Shown here one piece after another: positions 6,401 through 6,605 of a stretch of 6,605 nt of DNA. Position numbers and translations under genes: made by a program. The notes beneath the pieces are model-generated. The model did no database searches, had not been told where the DNA came from, and worked only from the letters and a program-made list of their open reading frames with translations. The stretch covers positions 1 to 6,605 of the forward strand of contig JBOIEE010000243.1 of assembly GCA_050740975.1 (NCBI GenBank), in the 5' to 3' direction. The DNA is from JBOHHR01 sp050740975. Its GTDB lineage: Bacteria; Pseudomonadota; Gammaproteobacteria; JBOHHR01. Each line of letters begins with the position of its first letter. Position 1 is the stretch's first letter.

Positions 6401-6605
6401 CCTCGAATACGGTGATCGCCGTCTGCTCTGCCTCGACCCGAACCAGAAACTCCGTGCCCTCGATAAGCCCGTTGACATAGGGGGTATTGACAGCGAGCGA
6501 CCGGGGCGCGCGGCTAAAAGACTGGAACGCGCCGATGATAAGCTCCAGCACGGAGCGTTCTTCTTTTTGTTCCACGATATCGAGGAGACGCATGGTCGTT
6601 CTCTG
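3417..6605 (-). CDS. FecR-domain / TPR / outer-membrane beta-barrel fusion protein, N-terminus beyond the window
   Basis: The frame is open to the right edge: four codons (QRND) precede the first ATG at 6593, so that ATG is internal. Numbering from it (1058 residues), residues 1-86 are the latter part of a FecR-type domain, with VNTPYVNGLIEGTEFLVRVE and VFEGKVAATN. Residues about 125-485 form a TPR array of roughly nine or ten units with repeated ALDP/ALEP helix ends. A linker (486-540, INPVQPSFSETNL) leads to a barrel of about 520 residues made of alternating strands. It ends VQNLLDEEF, then PDRTIMGRITLNF, the terminal-strand pattern of TonB-dependent receptors with the C-terminal Phe recognised by BAM. 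I see no plug domain or TonB box. A periplasmic TPR scaffold joined to a barrel recalls BcsC and PgaA, which export polysaccharide. Export or display of the products of the following genes is inference; the substrate is unknown. Confidence 0.87.
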   Translation of the reverse strand, partial: QRTTMRLLDIVEQKEERSVLELIIGAFQSFSRAPRSLAVNTPYVNGLIEGTEFLVRVEAEQTAITVFEGKVAATNEFGRLLLARGESAVAKKGDPPRPQVVVRPRDAVQWALYYPLVLEPGRVPADVPINLRKAMQAAGRGDTVGAFEALEGVPETEQGARFRLYRAALLLNVGRVDEAQADIDRALALDPKASLAHTLRSVIKVAQNEQEQALADGERAVALEPQSAAAHIALSYAQQARFDLEQARDTLLKAVEAEPDNALAWARLAELWLMLGYRNRSLDAAQKATELKPNLPRTHIVKGFADLAAFRTQRARQAFDQAIALDPADPLPHLGRGLSLIRESRLEEGRKDLEIAVGLDGNDSLLRSYLGKAYFEEKRDPLDAQQFQIAKELDPLDPTPYLYDGIRKQTENMPVPALKDVQKSIKLNDNRAVYRNRQQLDADRAARQSSLARVYNDLGFTQLGLDEAGKSLALDPSNTSAHRFLSDTYRGVRRREISRVSELLQAQMLQDVNINPVQPSFSETNLNIVTRSGPTEAGFNEFTPLFERNDVQLNATGVFGNQDTIGGEGVVSALYDWFALSLGAFHYETDGWRRNNDLQHDIYNIFAQAAITPELNVQGEYRHRDTEFGDLQFDFDPNDVAANARNGLDQDIGRVGLRYSPAPHSDILFSYIRTERDETASDEAVEEDPFLGPVLVSGKLNRNQTADQIEGQYIFKHDGINVIAGFGFTNSDSEEPLEFAFDGIVAAQFRLDLETDDHRGYVYTNINFPQPVTWTIGVSYADYQQKGDSVAILDDTVFVDPLKDDVDEISPKFGVQWDVTPDLRARAAYLEVVKPPITSNRTLEPTQVAGFNQFFDDIDGTESTRYGFGLDWQVVSNLAIGGEVTWREIDEPFINLAAVPNTFVRDEADEQSHQAYVYWTPIEELAVRTGFVYDKFKRDSAEFASEVGNQNPLDLETISWPVSATYFHPSGFFAAAGVTYVDQEVKRLEIFSNQGEDNFVTVDLGAGFRFPDRWGIASIQVQNLLDEEFKFQDDSFREFRDEPSVGPYIPDRTIMGRITLNF

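Noticed and set aside
6591..6593. ATG as the start of the large barrel gene
   Set aside because: The frame is open beyond it to the window edge, the FecR-type domain would be cut in half, and there would be no signal peptide for an outer-membrane protein. The true start must lie outside the window.

Overview
The window is moderately GC-rich bacterial DNA, and every gene I can support lies on the minus strand. Three things point to a Gram-negative (diderm) host: an outer-membrane beta-barrel ending in a terminal phenylalanine, several Sec-type exported proteins, and REP-like intergenic repeats of types common in Proteobacteria and neighbouring phyla. I cannot name the genus. The PII-uridylyltransferase-like fragment has a short N-terminus and the sequence GYGRRQLFPYSDVDLL, which would also suit Acidobacteriota or other uncultured diderms.

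Right part (about 1368-6605): a minus-strand gene cluster that starts beyond the right edge. Its first gene encodes a very large envelope protein, at least 1062 residues and missing its N-terminus. It fuses a FecR-type domain, a long TPR array and a TonB-receptor-like outer-membrane barrel. Three genes for small or medium exported proteins of unknown function follow (290, 199 and 138 aa). Each has an N-terminal signal sequence and an even number of mature cysteines (10, 4 and 6). The last two share short motifs at both ends and may be divergent paralogues. The spacing is 37, 109 and 13 nt, so co-transcription is plausible, with a possible extra control point in the 109-nt gap. A reasonable inference is that the barrel protein exports, displays or receives the small cysteine-containing proteins or something they bind; nothing in the sequence proves this.

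Middle part (about 1155-1367): a non-coding strip with two diverged copies of a REP-like repeat exactly 70 bp apart and a small hairpin between them.

Left-centre (489-1134): a compact toxin-antitoxin operon of the HigBA type, with a Gp49-like/RelE-superfamily toxin first and an XRE-family antitoxin second. It has a strong-looking promoter (TTGCGG, 16 nt, TATAAT) that ends 7 nt before the toxin ATG, so the mRNA would be leaderless. The toxin reading frame is broken by one missing G in a G-run eight codons in. This is either a mutation, a sequencing indel or a -1 slip site.

Left end (1-488): the 5' part of a glnD-like gene that runs off the left edge, preceded by 250 bp with no convincing gene but another REP-like hairpin (416-442). 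The toxin-antitoxin pair is thus flanked on both sides by REP-like elements.
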